A stretch of DNA of 6,456 nt from Candidatus Aminicenantota bacterium (GTDB lineage Bacteria; Acidobacteriota; Aminicenantia; Aminicenantales; Saccharicenantaceae), in NCBI GenBank assembly GCA_026393955.1, contig JAPKZE010000345.1:1-6456 (forward strand). Direction: 5' to 3'. The translations under genes were made by a program, and so were the position numbers. The notes beneath the pieces were generated by a model. It was not told the origin of the DNA and did not search any database. It saw only the letters and a list, made by a program, of their open reading frames with translations. Below, piece after piece: positions 1-4,464 of this stretch (position 1 is its first letter; every line of letters starts with the position of its first letter).

Positions 1-12
1 CATGAATCCCAT
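1..12 (-). CDS. Start of an unidentified gene cut by the left edge
   Basis: Read on the minus strand, an ATG at 12..10 opens a frame beginning M-G-F-M that runs off the window edge. An AGGAG ribosome binding site lies at 23..19, six bases before the ATG, which is ideal spacing and is the main reason to call a gene here. An extended -10 box lies about 90 bases further upstream. Only four codons are visible, so nothing can be said about the product. It points the same way as the four minus-strand genes to its right, but 192 bases separate it from the nearest one, so it probably has its own promoter. Confidence 0.6.
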
Positions 13-18
13 TTGTGT

Positions 19-23
19 CTCCT
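19..23 (-). promoter_or_regulatory. Ribosome binding site for the left-edge gene
   Basis: AGGAG on the minus strand, within the longer purine run GAAGAGGAGA, six bases before ATG 12..10. It decides the existence and start of an otherwise invisible partial gene. Confidence 0.6.
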
Positions 24-63
24 CTTCGATCGAACGATGTCGCCCCGGCGAAGCTTACAGTGG

Positions 64-79
64 GGAAAGCCGTCTTTCC
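64..79 (-). other. Small perfect hairpin in the leader of the left-edge gene
   Basis: On the minus strand GGAAAG and CTTTCC form a perfect 6-bp stem closed by the tetraloop ACGG. It falls inside the predicted 5' untranslated leader (about 101 down to 13). No T-run follows, so it is not an intrinsic terminator. It may only be a leader structure, and I do not recognise it as part of a known riboswitch. Confidence 0.3.
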
Positions 80-107
80 TCGGCCGGGAGGTCGTTGCCC
101 AAGGGTA

Positions 108-116
108 CTTATATCA
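108..116 (-). promoter_or_regulatory. Extended -10 promoter element for the left-edge gene
   Basis: The minus strand reads TGATATAAG, which fits the extended -10 pattern TGnTATAAT with one mismatch in the last base. The expected transcription start is near 101, giving a leader of roughly 90 bases. No good -35 box lies at 17 bp (TGGCTT, 136..131, is poor). A TTGATG at 140..135 is better but 21 bp away. This is a prediction from pattern only. Confidence 0.4.
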
Positions 117-204
117 GGGTTCGGGCCAAAAAGCCATCAAAAACGGATTCTCCCCATATGACCGGCAAGCCCCCGGTGGGTCCCATCAGCCGGGAAAGGC
201 GGGT

Positions 205-585
205 CTAGCCGACATCCGGGCCACGATCGCGCTTAAGTTTCCGCTTCATCGACGGGCCCGTTGACGATCCGCCGGCAACGAGTTCTTGCTTCTTTGGACG
301 GCTCAGGGACTTGACGGCGCACTCCCGCGTCAGCGCCTGGGACCGGGTGCCGCAAGGCTCCTGATAGACGAGGGCGACGGGCCGGCGCGTGCGGGTGAAC
401 CGGGAAGCCTTGCCCTCCTGGTGCGCCCGGAAGCGTCTGTCGATATCGTTGGTGACCCCCGTGTAGAAGGTCCCGTCGCTGCACTTCAAGATGTAGAGCG
501 ACCAGTCGGCCCCGTCCGCGGGGGCCGGGGCCCGGCCTTCCCGGACCTCCATCTTCCGGATCATCTGACGGTAGCGGGGCTTCAC
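205..585 (-). CDS. GIY-YIG nuclease-domain protein (YhbQ/URI-like)
   Basis: A small protein with a single GIY-YIG domain, as in the YhbQ/UvrC-N-terminal-like (URI) family, whose members have the fold of structure-specific DNA endonucleases. Numbering from the GTG at 585, the first motif is S-L-Y-I (29-32), the second Y-T-G (41-43), the catalytic arginine lies in D-R-R-F (R51), the family pattern S-R-F-T-R-T-R-R-P spans 61-69, and the metal-binding glutamate is in T-R-E-C (E88), followed by K92. All key positions are kept, so an active nuclease fold is plausible. The domain ends near residue 103, and a basic tail (K-R-K-L-K-R) follows. The start is uncertain: GTG 585, ATG 564 and ATG 552 are all in frame and none has a strong ribosome binding site; related proteins usually begin just before the first motif. 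The gene lies 84 bases downstream of the membrane-protein gene and may be co-transcribed with it. The physiological substrate is unknown. Confidence 0.88.
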   Translation of the reverse strand: MKPRYRQMIRKMEVREGRAPAPADGADWSLYILKCSDGTFYTGVTNDIDRRFRAHQEGKASRFTRTRRPVALVYQEPCGTRSQALTRECAVKSLSRPKKQELVAGGSSTGPSMKRKLKRDRGPDVG

Positions 586-669
586 GGGCGCGCGGCCTTT
601 CTCATCGGCCGGAGAGATGAGAGCGGAGAGGCGAGAAGATCTTCCGCGTCATTCGCACCGGCAGGCACC

Positions 670-1068
670 TCAGCGATAGGGCAGGCCGGTCGCAGGATCG
701 AGGTCTTTGACGTTCAGTATCTCGATGACGACATATTTGCTCACGCCTCTCCAGGGCAGCGTCCCGAGATACTCTTTATAGCGCAGCTCGACGAACTTGC
801 CGCTGGCCCTTTCGAGGGACTCGGCCACGCTGTCGATCACGATGCTGAACTGGAACTCGTTGCTCTGGATGGCTCCGGGAGTCGGGGTCTTGAAGCCCGA
901 CTGGATCAGCTTGCCCTCCCAGGTCTTGAAGAGATACCCCTTCTTGACGATGTAGTTGAGAGTCCCCGCTTTGACGCCCTCACCGAAGACGAAATAGTGA
1001 CGCCACCAGAAAAGGCCTCCGCCGACCAGGACAAGGATGATAATGCCGATCACAATGATCTTCTTCAT
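670..1068 (-). CDS. Conserved single-pass membrane/exported protein of unknown function
   Basis: A 132-residue protein beginning M-K-K followed by a strongly hydrophobic stretch (about residues 4-22) and then W-W-R-H. This looks like an uncleaved signal anchor that leaves the rest outside the cytoplasm. The body contains F-G-E-G-V-K-A-G (28-35), G-Y-L-F-K-T-W-E-G-K-L (44-54) and P-W-R-G-V-S-K-Y-V-V (105-114). I recognise this pattern from small conserved proteins, common in Bacteroidetes, that databases sometimes label 6-phosphogluconate dehydrogenase. It has no nucleotide-binding fold and is far too short, so that label should not be used here. The start is ATG 1068, with GGAG ten bases before it and a good sigma-70-type promoter upstream. 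It has no clear functional partner nearby. Confidence that it is a real gene is high; the function is unknown. Confidence 0.88.
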   Translation of the reverse strand: MKKIIVIGIIILVLVGGGLFWWRHYFVFGEGVKAGTLNYIVKKGYLFKTWEGKLIQSGFKTPTPGAIQSNEFQFSIVIDSVAESLERASGKFVELRYKEYLGTLPWRGVSKYVVIEILNVKDLDPATGLPYR

Positions 1069-1107
1069 GGTCTGAATTCTCCAGGTGCCCTAGCTTTCCC
1101 GTTCTTT

Positions 1108-1137
1108 AATATCCGCTACGGGCTGTTAATTTGTCAA
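1108..1137 (-). promoter_or_regulatory. Sigma-70-type promoter of the membrane-protein gene
   Basis: On the minus strand a perfect -35 box TTGACA (1137..1132) is followed after 18 bases by GATATT (1113..1108), which matches TATAAT at four positions including A2 and T6. Transcription would begin near 1100, giving a leader of about 30 bases before ATG 1068. The promoter lies about 50 bases downstream of the tRNA gene on the same strand, so this gene need not depend on tRNA read-through. Confidence 0.6.
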
Positions 1138-1189
1138 TAAGGCGGATCATCGTGGCGATGAAGCGTTTATTTCACTGGGGATAAGAAAA

Positions 1190-1264
1190 TGCCCCTGGCC
1201 TGACTCGAACAGGCGACAAACAGATTAGGAATCTGCTGCTCTATCCATACTGAGCTACAGGGGC
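1190..1264 (-). tRNA. tRNA-Arg, anticodon CCU
   Basis: The minus strand folds into a complete cloverleaf of 75 bases. The acceptor stem is GCCCCTG with CAGGGGC (7 bp), the D arm is GCTC/GAGC with a 10-base loop, the anticodon stem is GCAGA/TCTGT (one G-U pair), the anticodon loop is TTCCTAA giving anticodon CCT, the variable region has 5 bases, and the T arm is GCCTG/CAGGC with loop TTCGAGT. The discriminator base is A and the D loop carries A at position 20, both known arginine identity elements. It reads AGG codons. The CCA end is not encoded, so it must be added by nucleotidyltransferase. A T-rich stretch (TTTTCTT) follows directly and could aid termination. Confidence 0.96.
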
Positions 1265-1283
1265 ACTCGAGGAGAGCGGCCTT

Positions 1284-1312
1284 ACTATAGCCGAATCCCG
1301 GGGGGTTTTCAA
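1284..1312 (-). promoter_or_regulatory. Promoter of tRNA-Arg, overlapping the fpg stop codon
   Basis: On the minus strand TTGAAA (1312..1307) and TATAGT (1289..1284) are separated by exactly 17 bases, a near-consensus sigma-70-type promoter. Transcription should begin near 1277, about 13 bases before the mature 5' end of the tRNA. The first bases of the -35 box belong to the last codon and stop codon (TGA, 1311..1309) of fpg. Confidence 0.7.
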
Positions 1313-2157
1313 TTTGGGCGGCGGCGGGCCCGCTTCCTCTGACACTTGGGGCAGAAATGGCTCGAGCGGCCGCCGACGCGCTTCATGGCGATAGGGGTGC
1401 CGCAGGCGAGGCAGGGCTCCCCTGTCCGGTCGTAGACCTTATGGGAGAACTGGAAGTCGCCGGCGTTGCCGTCCGCGTCGCGATACCCGGCATCCGCGAG
1501 CGTCGAGCCGCCGGCCTCTACGGCCGAGGCGAGAATTTTTCGCATCGACAGATAAAGCCGCTCGACCTCGCCGGGCTTCAGCGACGATGCCGGCGTCTCC
1601 GGGTGGATGCGGGCTTCGAAGAGCGTCTCGTCGGCGTAGATATTGCCGACGCCGGCGATCCGGGTTTGGTCGAGGAGCAGGCTCTTGACGCGGCCCTTTC
1701 GAACCTTGAGGATGGCCCGGAACTCCGCGAGCCCGACCTCGAGCGGCTCGGGACCCAGGCCGGCCAGCTCACCGCAGGCCCGCTCCGGCTCGCCTTCGAG
1801 GCAGAGCAGGAAGCCGAACTTCCGGACGTCGCGGAACCGGACTTCGTCCCGTCCGTCCTCGAAGCGGAGGACGAGCCGGACGTGCTTGTCCCGCGGCGCG
1901 CCCTCCCCGGCGAACAGGAACTGACCGGTCATCTTGAGATGGAAGACGAGCGTCCGGGCGCCCTCGCACTCGATGAGAAGCATCTTGCCGCGACGCCGGA
2001 CGCGGAGGATGCGGCGGCCGCGCAGGGCCTCGAGCGCCCTCCGCCCGCCGGTCCGGAGGAGCGGACGATAGAGGAGCTCGACCGCGGCGATGGCCCGGCC
2101 TTTGACGCGCGGCTCGAGCGAACGGGCGATCGTTTCGACTTCGGGGAGCTCGGGCAT
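1309..2157 (-). CDS. mutM: Formamidopyrimidine-DNA glycosylase (Fpg/MutM)
   Basis: A bifunctional DNA glycosylase/AP lyase of base-excision repair that removes 8-oxoguanine and formamidopyrimidines and then cuts the abasic site by beta,delta-elimination. The 282-residue product matches the family's usual length (about 270). The N-terminal P-E-L-P-E-V-E is intact, with P2 as the Schiff-base nucleophile and E3 as the acid. The beta-elimination lysine is K58 (R-R-G-K-M-L), H-L-K-M-T-G-Q lies at 73-79, the intercalating arginine is R112 in D-V-R-K-F-G, and the helix-two-turn-helix signature G-V-G-N-I-Y-A-D-E spans 169-177. The C-terminal zinc finger uses C249, C252, C269 and C272, with the phosphate-contacting arginine in G-G-R-S (R264). 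All catalytic residues are present. The start ATG 2157 is fixed by the need for proline at position 2. No ribosome binding site precedes it, and an extended -10 box lies only six bases upstream, so the message may be leaderless. Confidence 0.97.
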   Translation of the reverse strand: MPELPEVETIARSLEPRVKGRAIAAVELLYRPLLRTGGRRALEALRGRRILRVRRRGKMLLIECEGARTLVFHLKMTGQFLFAGEGAPRDKHVRLVLRFEDGRDEVRFRDVRKFGFLLCLEGEPERACGELAGLGPEPLEVGLAEFRAILKVRKGRVKSLLLDQTRIAGVGNIYADETLFEARIHPETPASSLKPGEVERLYLSMRKILASAVEAGGSTLADAGYRDADGNAGDFQFSHKVYDRTGEPCLACGTPIAMKRVGGRSSHFCPKCQRKRARRRPN

Positions 2158-2163
2158 GCCCGT

Positions 2164-2172
2164 ATTTTATCA
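2164..2172 (-). promoter_or_regulatory. Extended -10 box directly upstream of fpg
   Basis: The minus strand reads TGATAAAAT, matching TGnTATAAT with one mismatch. Only ACGGGC separates it from the ATG at 2157, so transcription would begin at or next to the start codon. No Shine-Dalgarno sequence fits between. No clear -35 box exists at 16-18 bp, as is common for extended -10 promoters. Confidence 0.5.
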
Positions 2173-2191
2173 CGGCTCAGTAAATCGGGTT

Positions 2192-2244
2192 GAAATCGGG
2201 GACACGATACGAATTCAAGAGAATTCGTTCATGTCCCCGATTTC
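2192..2244. repeat. REP/MITE-like imperfect palindrome at the divergent junction
   Basis: A 53-base hairpin-forming sequence. The outer arms at 2192-2204 and 2232-2244 are perfect 13-bp inverted copies (GAAATCGGGGACA / TGTCCCCGATTTC). The inner arms at 2209-2216 and 2221-2228 (ACGAATTC / GAATTCGT) are a perfect 8-bp pair closing on the loop AAGA. A small internal loop (CGAT opposite TCA) divides them. The shape, a long G-run-containing stem with an internal loop, resembles REP-type elements that REP-associated tyrosine transposases mobilise; this is by analogy. It lies between the starts of the divergent fpg and DUF6677-like genes. Confidence 0.75.
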
Positions 2245-2260
2245 CCGGCTTGATTTGGCC

Positions 2261-2265
2261 GGAGG
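2261..2265 (+). promoter_or_regulatory. Ribosome binding site for the DUF6677-like gene
   Basis: GGAGG, 11 bases before ATG 2277 and 20 before ATG 2286. The spacing favours 2277 but is longer than ideal. A rare ATT start at 2271 would be only five bases away but seems less likely. Confidence 0.5.
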
Positions 2266-2276
2266 ATTCCATTAAG

Positions 2277-2654
2277 ATGCCCTTGATGAAAATCAAAGGC
2301 ATTCTGGCCATGATCCTGGGTTGGGCCGTCCCCGGCCTTGGTCACGCCATCCAGAAAAAGTACGCGAGGGCCGCCCTCTTCTTCGTCTCGATCTTCGCCA
2401 TGACCGGCCTCGGTCTGGCCATGGGCGGCCGCGTCTATCCCTTCCAGACGGACAACCCGCTGACCATCCTGGCCTTCTTCGCCGACCTGGGCAACGGGCT
2501 CTTCTACGGCCTGTCGCACTACTTCCGCTGGGGCGGCGGGTCGCTCGAGCGGGCCACGTTCGAGTTCGGGACCGCCTACATCGCCGGGGCCGGGCTGCTC
2601 AATTTCCTCATCGCCCTCGACGCCTACGACATCGGATCCGGGAAGAAATCATGA
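2277..2654 (+). CDS. DUF6677-like integral membrane protein
   Basis: A 125-residue hydrophobic protein. Near the start it carries A-M-I-L-G-W-A-V-P-G-L-G-H (10-22), a motif seen in small membrane proteins where a helix ends in P-G-L-G-H, followed by a charged turn (Q-K-K-Y-A-R) and a second helix (about 32-49). A third hydrophobic segment lies around 64-82, and G-L-L-N-F-L-I-A-L-D-A-Y-D closes the protein. I associate this layout with DUF6677 proteins of Acidobacteriota; function unknown. ATG 2277 is chosen because GGAGG lies at 2261-2265, though the 11-base gap is long. ATG 2286, giving M-K-I-K-G, is a real alternative because TTGATT and TAAGAT, 17 bases apart, lie just before it. The stop overlaps the next start (ATGA), so the two are translationally coupled. 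It heads the ftsEX set. Confidence 0.82.
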   Translation: MPLMKIKGILAMILGWAVPGLGHAIQKKYARAALFFVSIFAMTGLGLAMGGRVYPFQTDNPLTILAFFADLGNGLFYGLSHYFRWGGGSLERATFEFGTAYIAGAGLLNFLIALDAYDIGSGKKS

Positions 2655-2833
2655 TCTTCGAGAGCCACCTCCTGTCGATGGTCGTGTACGCCGCCTTCGT
2701 CGCGCTCGTCCTGGCCCTCATCCGCCGGCCCGACCTCAAGAGCCGTCTCCGCTACGGCCTGCTCCTGTTCGCCGTCATGACGGCCGGGGCCCTGCTCTTC
2801 GGCTGGCTCATGTTCCTGTTCATCAAGAAATAG
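2651..2833 (+). CDS. Small two-helix membrane protein of unknown function
   Basis: A 60-residue protein with two hydrophobic segments (about 7-24 and 37-57) separated by a basic turn (I-R-R-P-D-L-K-S-R-L-R-Y), and ending in K-K. The positive inside rule would put the loop in the cytoplasm and both ends outside, although the terminal K-K weakly opposes this. The ATG at 2651 overlaps the previous stop in ATGA, with GGAAGA just before it, and the stop TAG lies one base before the ftsE GTG. This exact fit between two coding genes, with no spare bases, is the main evidence that it is translated. I recognise no family. Its position suggests a link to the envelope or FtsEX, but that is inference from location only. 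Confidence 0.72.
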   Translation: MIFESHLLSMVVYAAFVALVLALIRRPDLKSRLRYGLLLFAVMTAGALLFGWLMFLFIKK

Positions 2834-2834
2834 A

Positions 2835-3503
2835 GTGATCGAGCTCTTTCACATCTGGAAGCAGTACCAGAAGCCGTACTGGGCCCTGTCGGACGTCACC
2901 CTTCAGATCAACGACGGCGACTTCTACTTCATCACCGGGCCGAGCGGCTCGGGCAAGACGACGCTCCTCAAGACGATCTTCCGCGAGATCCTGCCGACCG
3001 AGGGCCAGATCCTCATCAACGGCATCAACATCCTCAAGGTCCGCGACAGCCGGATCTACACGCTGCGCCGGACCATGGGCCTCGTCTTCCAGGACTTCCG
3101 GCTCATGTTCCACCGGACGGTCTTCGACAACGTGGCCGTGCCCCTCCAGGTCATCGGCGTCGGCCGCAAGGAGATCCGGCGGCGCGTCTTCGCCACGCTC
3201 CAGAAGGTCAACCTCCACCAGAAGATGTGGGAGCTGCCCGGCCGCCTGTCCTACGGCGAGCAGCAGCGCGTGGCCATCGCCCGGGCCGTCGTCAACAACC
3301 CCGAGATCATCCTGGCCGACGAGCCGACCGGCAACCTCGACCCGGAGCTGGCCTTCGAGATCATCACCCTGTTCAAGGAGATCAGCAAACAGGGGGCCAC
3401 GGTCATCATCGGCAGCCACGACCGGGAGCTCATCCGGCATTTCGGCGACAACATCCTGTTCCTCCAGAAGGGCAAGATCGTCGGGAAAGAAGCGCACCGG
3501 TGA
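2835..3503 (+). CDS. ftsE: Cell-division ATP-binding protein FtsE
   Basis: The cytoplasmic ATPase of the FtsEX complex, which uses ATP hydrolysis to drive conformational change in FtsX and so switch on peptidoglycan hydrolases during division or elongation. At 222 residues it has the usual length. Walker A is G-P-S-G-S-G-K-T-T (35-43), the Q-loop is V-F-Q-D-F-R-L (Q86), the ABC signature is L-S-Y-G-E-Q-Q (138-144), Walker B is I-I-L-A-D-E-P (158-164, catalytic E163), the D-loop is N-L-D-P (167-170) and the switch histidine is H195 in G-S-H-D. V-F-Q-D-F-R-L and L-S-Y-G-E-Q-Q are typical of FtsE rather than of other small ABC ATPases. It starts with GTG one base after the upstream stop, without a strong ribosome binding site, so re-initiation is likely. 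It overlaps ftsX by four bases (GTGA). Confidence 0.96.
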   Translation: MIELFHIWKQYQKPYWALSDVTLQINDGDFYFITGPSGSGKTTLLKTIFREILPTEGQILINGINILKVRDSRIYTLRRTMGLVFQDFRLMFHRTVFDNVAVPLQVIGVGRKEIRRRVFATLQKVNLHQKMWELPGRLSYGEQQRVAIARAVVNNPEIILADEPTGNLDPELAFEIITLFKEISKQGATVIIGSHDRELIRHFGDNILFLQKGKIVGKEAHR

Positions 3504-4396
3504 TCGAGAAGGTGAAGTTCTTCTTCCGGGTCACGGGCAACAACCTGTGGCAGTTCCGGACGCGGAACCTCTTCTCCGTGACCATCATCTGCCTGTCCTT
3601 CCTCACGGTCGGCATCTTCGTGTCGCTGACCAACAATCTCCGGGACGCGACCCGCGACCTCGCGAGCAACATGAGCATCGCCTTCTATCTCGACGCCAAG
3701 CTCCCGGCCGGCGCCGTGGAGGCCGTCCGCCAGGAGATCGCCCGGCCGGCGTTCGTCGAGAGCGTCAAGCTGGTCTCGGCCGACGAAGCGTTGGAGAGGT
3801 TCCGCCTGAACTTCCCCGAGCTCGCCGACGTCGTGGCCGGCCTCAAGGCCAATCCCTTTCCGCCGGCGCTCGAGGTCCGGGTCAACGCCAAGGCCTCCGC
3901 CTCGAAGGAGGTCGTCGCCTTCGTCGAGGGCATGAAGAAGCGCCCGGGCGTCACCGATGTTCTGTTCAATCAGGATTGGGTCGAGAAGATGCAGGGCTTC
4001 AGCCGCCTGGCCGGGGCCATCGGGGCGTTCCTGGGCGGCATCCTCATCCTGACCTCGTTCTTCATCATCTCCAACGTCGTCAAGCTCAACGTCTTCGCCC
4101 GCAGGAACGAGATCGAGATCCTCCGGCTCGTCGGCGGGACGAACCTGTTCATCCGCATCCCCTTCTGGCTCGAGGGCATCACGCTGGGGCTCCTCGGGAG
4201 CCTGCTCTCGCTGGGCCTTCTTTTCATCGTCATCCAGCTCTTCCCCGTCTATCTCGGGGCGTCGCTCGGGGCGCTCCAGGAGCTCCTGCGCTTCCGCTAT
4301 CCCGACCTGACCCAGGCCGTCGCCCTGCTCGTCGGCGGGGCGGCCACCGGCTTCATCGGCAGCGCCACCTCGGTCTCGAAGTTTTTAAAGGTTTAG
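3500..4396 (+). CDS. ftsX: Cell-division permease-like protein FtsX
   Basis: The membrane partner of FtsE. The product has 298 residues and the expected four-helix layout: a basic N-terminal cytoplasmic segment, helix 1 at about 25-45, a large extracytoplasmic domain (46-170) with N-P-F-P-P-A-L-E-V-R-V (118-128), helix 2 at about 172-194, the cytoplasmic loop R-R-N-E-I-E-I-L-R-L-V-G-G (201-213) that contacts FtsE, helix 3 at about 223-248, and helix 4 at about 270-288. In known systems the extracytoplasmic domain binds a hydrolase or its activator (EnvC in E. coli, PcsB or CwlO in Gram-positives); no such partner is encoded here. GTG 3500 overlaps the ftsE stop and gives the family's usual N-terminus. 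GTG 3512 is a less likely alternative. A terminator-like palindrome starts in the stop codon. Confidence 0.95.
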   Translation: MIEKVKFFFRVTGNNLWQFRTRNLFSVTIICLSFLTVGIFVSLTNNLRDATRDLASNMSIAFYLDAKLPAGAVEAVRQEIARPAFVESVKLVSADEALERFRLNFPELADVVAGLKANPFPPALEVRVNAKASASKEVVAFVEGMKKRPGVTDVLFNQDWVEKMQGFSRLAGAIGAFLGGILILTSFFIISNVVKLNVFARRNEIEILRLVGGTNLFIRIPFWLEGITLGLLGSLLSLGLLFIVIQLFPVYLGASLGALQELLRFRYPDLTQAVALLVGGAATGFIGSATSVSKFLKV

Positions 4397-4450
4397 GACG
4401 GGGCCAGGCCAAAAAGTAATAATAAGTAGACCTGACCCCGTCTTTTATTC
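4395..4450 (+). terminator. Palindromic terminator-like repeat after ftsX
   Basis: Left arm GACGGGGCCAGG (4397-4408) pairs with CCTGACCCCGTC (4431-4442) at 11 of 12 positions (C4404 opposite A4435). The stem can be extended by the last two bases of the ftsX stop codon pairing with TT. The 22-base loop is A-rich. TCTTTTATTCT follows the stem directly, as in a factor-independent terminator. The G-run arms and size also resemble the REP-like palindrome at 2192-2244, although the sequences differ. It may be a mobile repeat that serves as the operon's terminator. Confidence 0.65.
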
Positions 4451-4456
4451 TAAAAT
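4451..4456 (+). promoter_or_regulatory. Possible -10 box of rodZ
   Basis: TAAAAT, eight bases before the rodZ ATG at 4465, immediately after the palindrome. It would give a leader of at most one or two bases. The CAGGG at 4457-4461 could instead act as a weak ribosome binding site if transcription starts further upstream. No -35 box is visible at the right distance. Confidence 0.3.
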
Positions 4457-4464
4457 CAGGGCAA

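Larger units (their letters stand above)
13..204. other. Intergenic stretch between GIY-YIG gene and left-edge gene
   Basis: This 192-base stretch contains no convincing gene. Short open frames cross it on the plus strand, but they lack a ribosome binding site and any recognisable protein pattern. It holds the predicted extended -10 box (116..108), the small hairpin (79..64) and the ribosome binding site (23..19) for the gene at the left edge. No clear T-tailed terminator follows the GIY-YIG gene. A weak 5-bp stem (ACCGG/CCGGT, minus strand, around 162-178) is present without a T-run. Confidence 0.5.

Noticed and set aside
18..62. Minus-strand ACTGTAA followed by AGGAGAC, reminiscent of pieces of a cobalamin riboswitch
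   Set aside because: The pieces are only about 35 bases apart, the central GGTG and GGGAAGG elements are missing, and AGGAG is better explained as the ribosome binding site.
635..644. 10-base palindrome GAAGATCTTC upstream of the GIY-YIG gene
   Set aside because: It is short, isolated and without a T-run or promoter boxes; it could easily occur by chance.
286..1140. Long 284-codon plus-strand open frame
   Set aside because: It runs antisense to the GIY-YIG and membrane-protein genes, both of which show family motifs, and has no ribosome binding site. Long antisense frames are expected in high-GC DNA.
1357..2193. Long plus-strand open frame antisense to fpg
   Set aside because: The fpg frame carries every catalytic motif; the opposite frame is an acidic shadow created by GC-rich codons.
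3227..3499. Extension of the ftsX frame 91 codons upstream
   Set aside because: It overlaps the ftsE signature and Walker B regions and encodes a low-complexity Pro/Arg-rich sequence, unlike any FtsX N-terminus. GTG 3500 gives the normal start.
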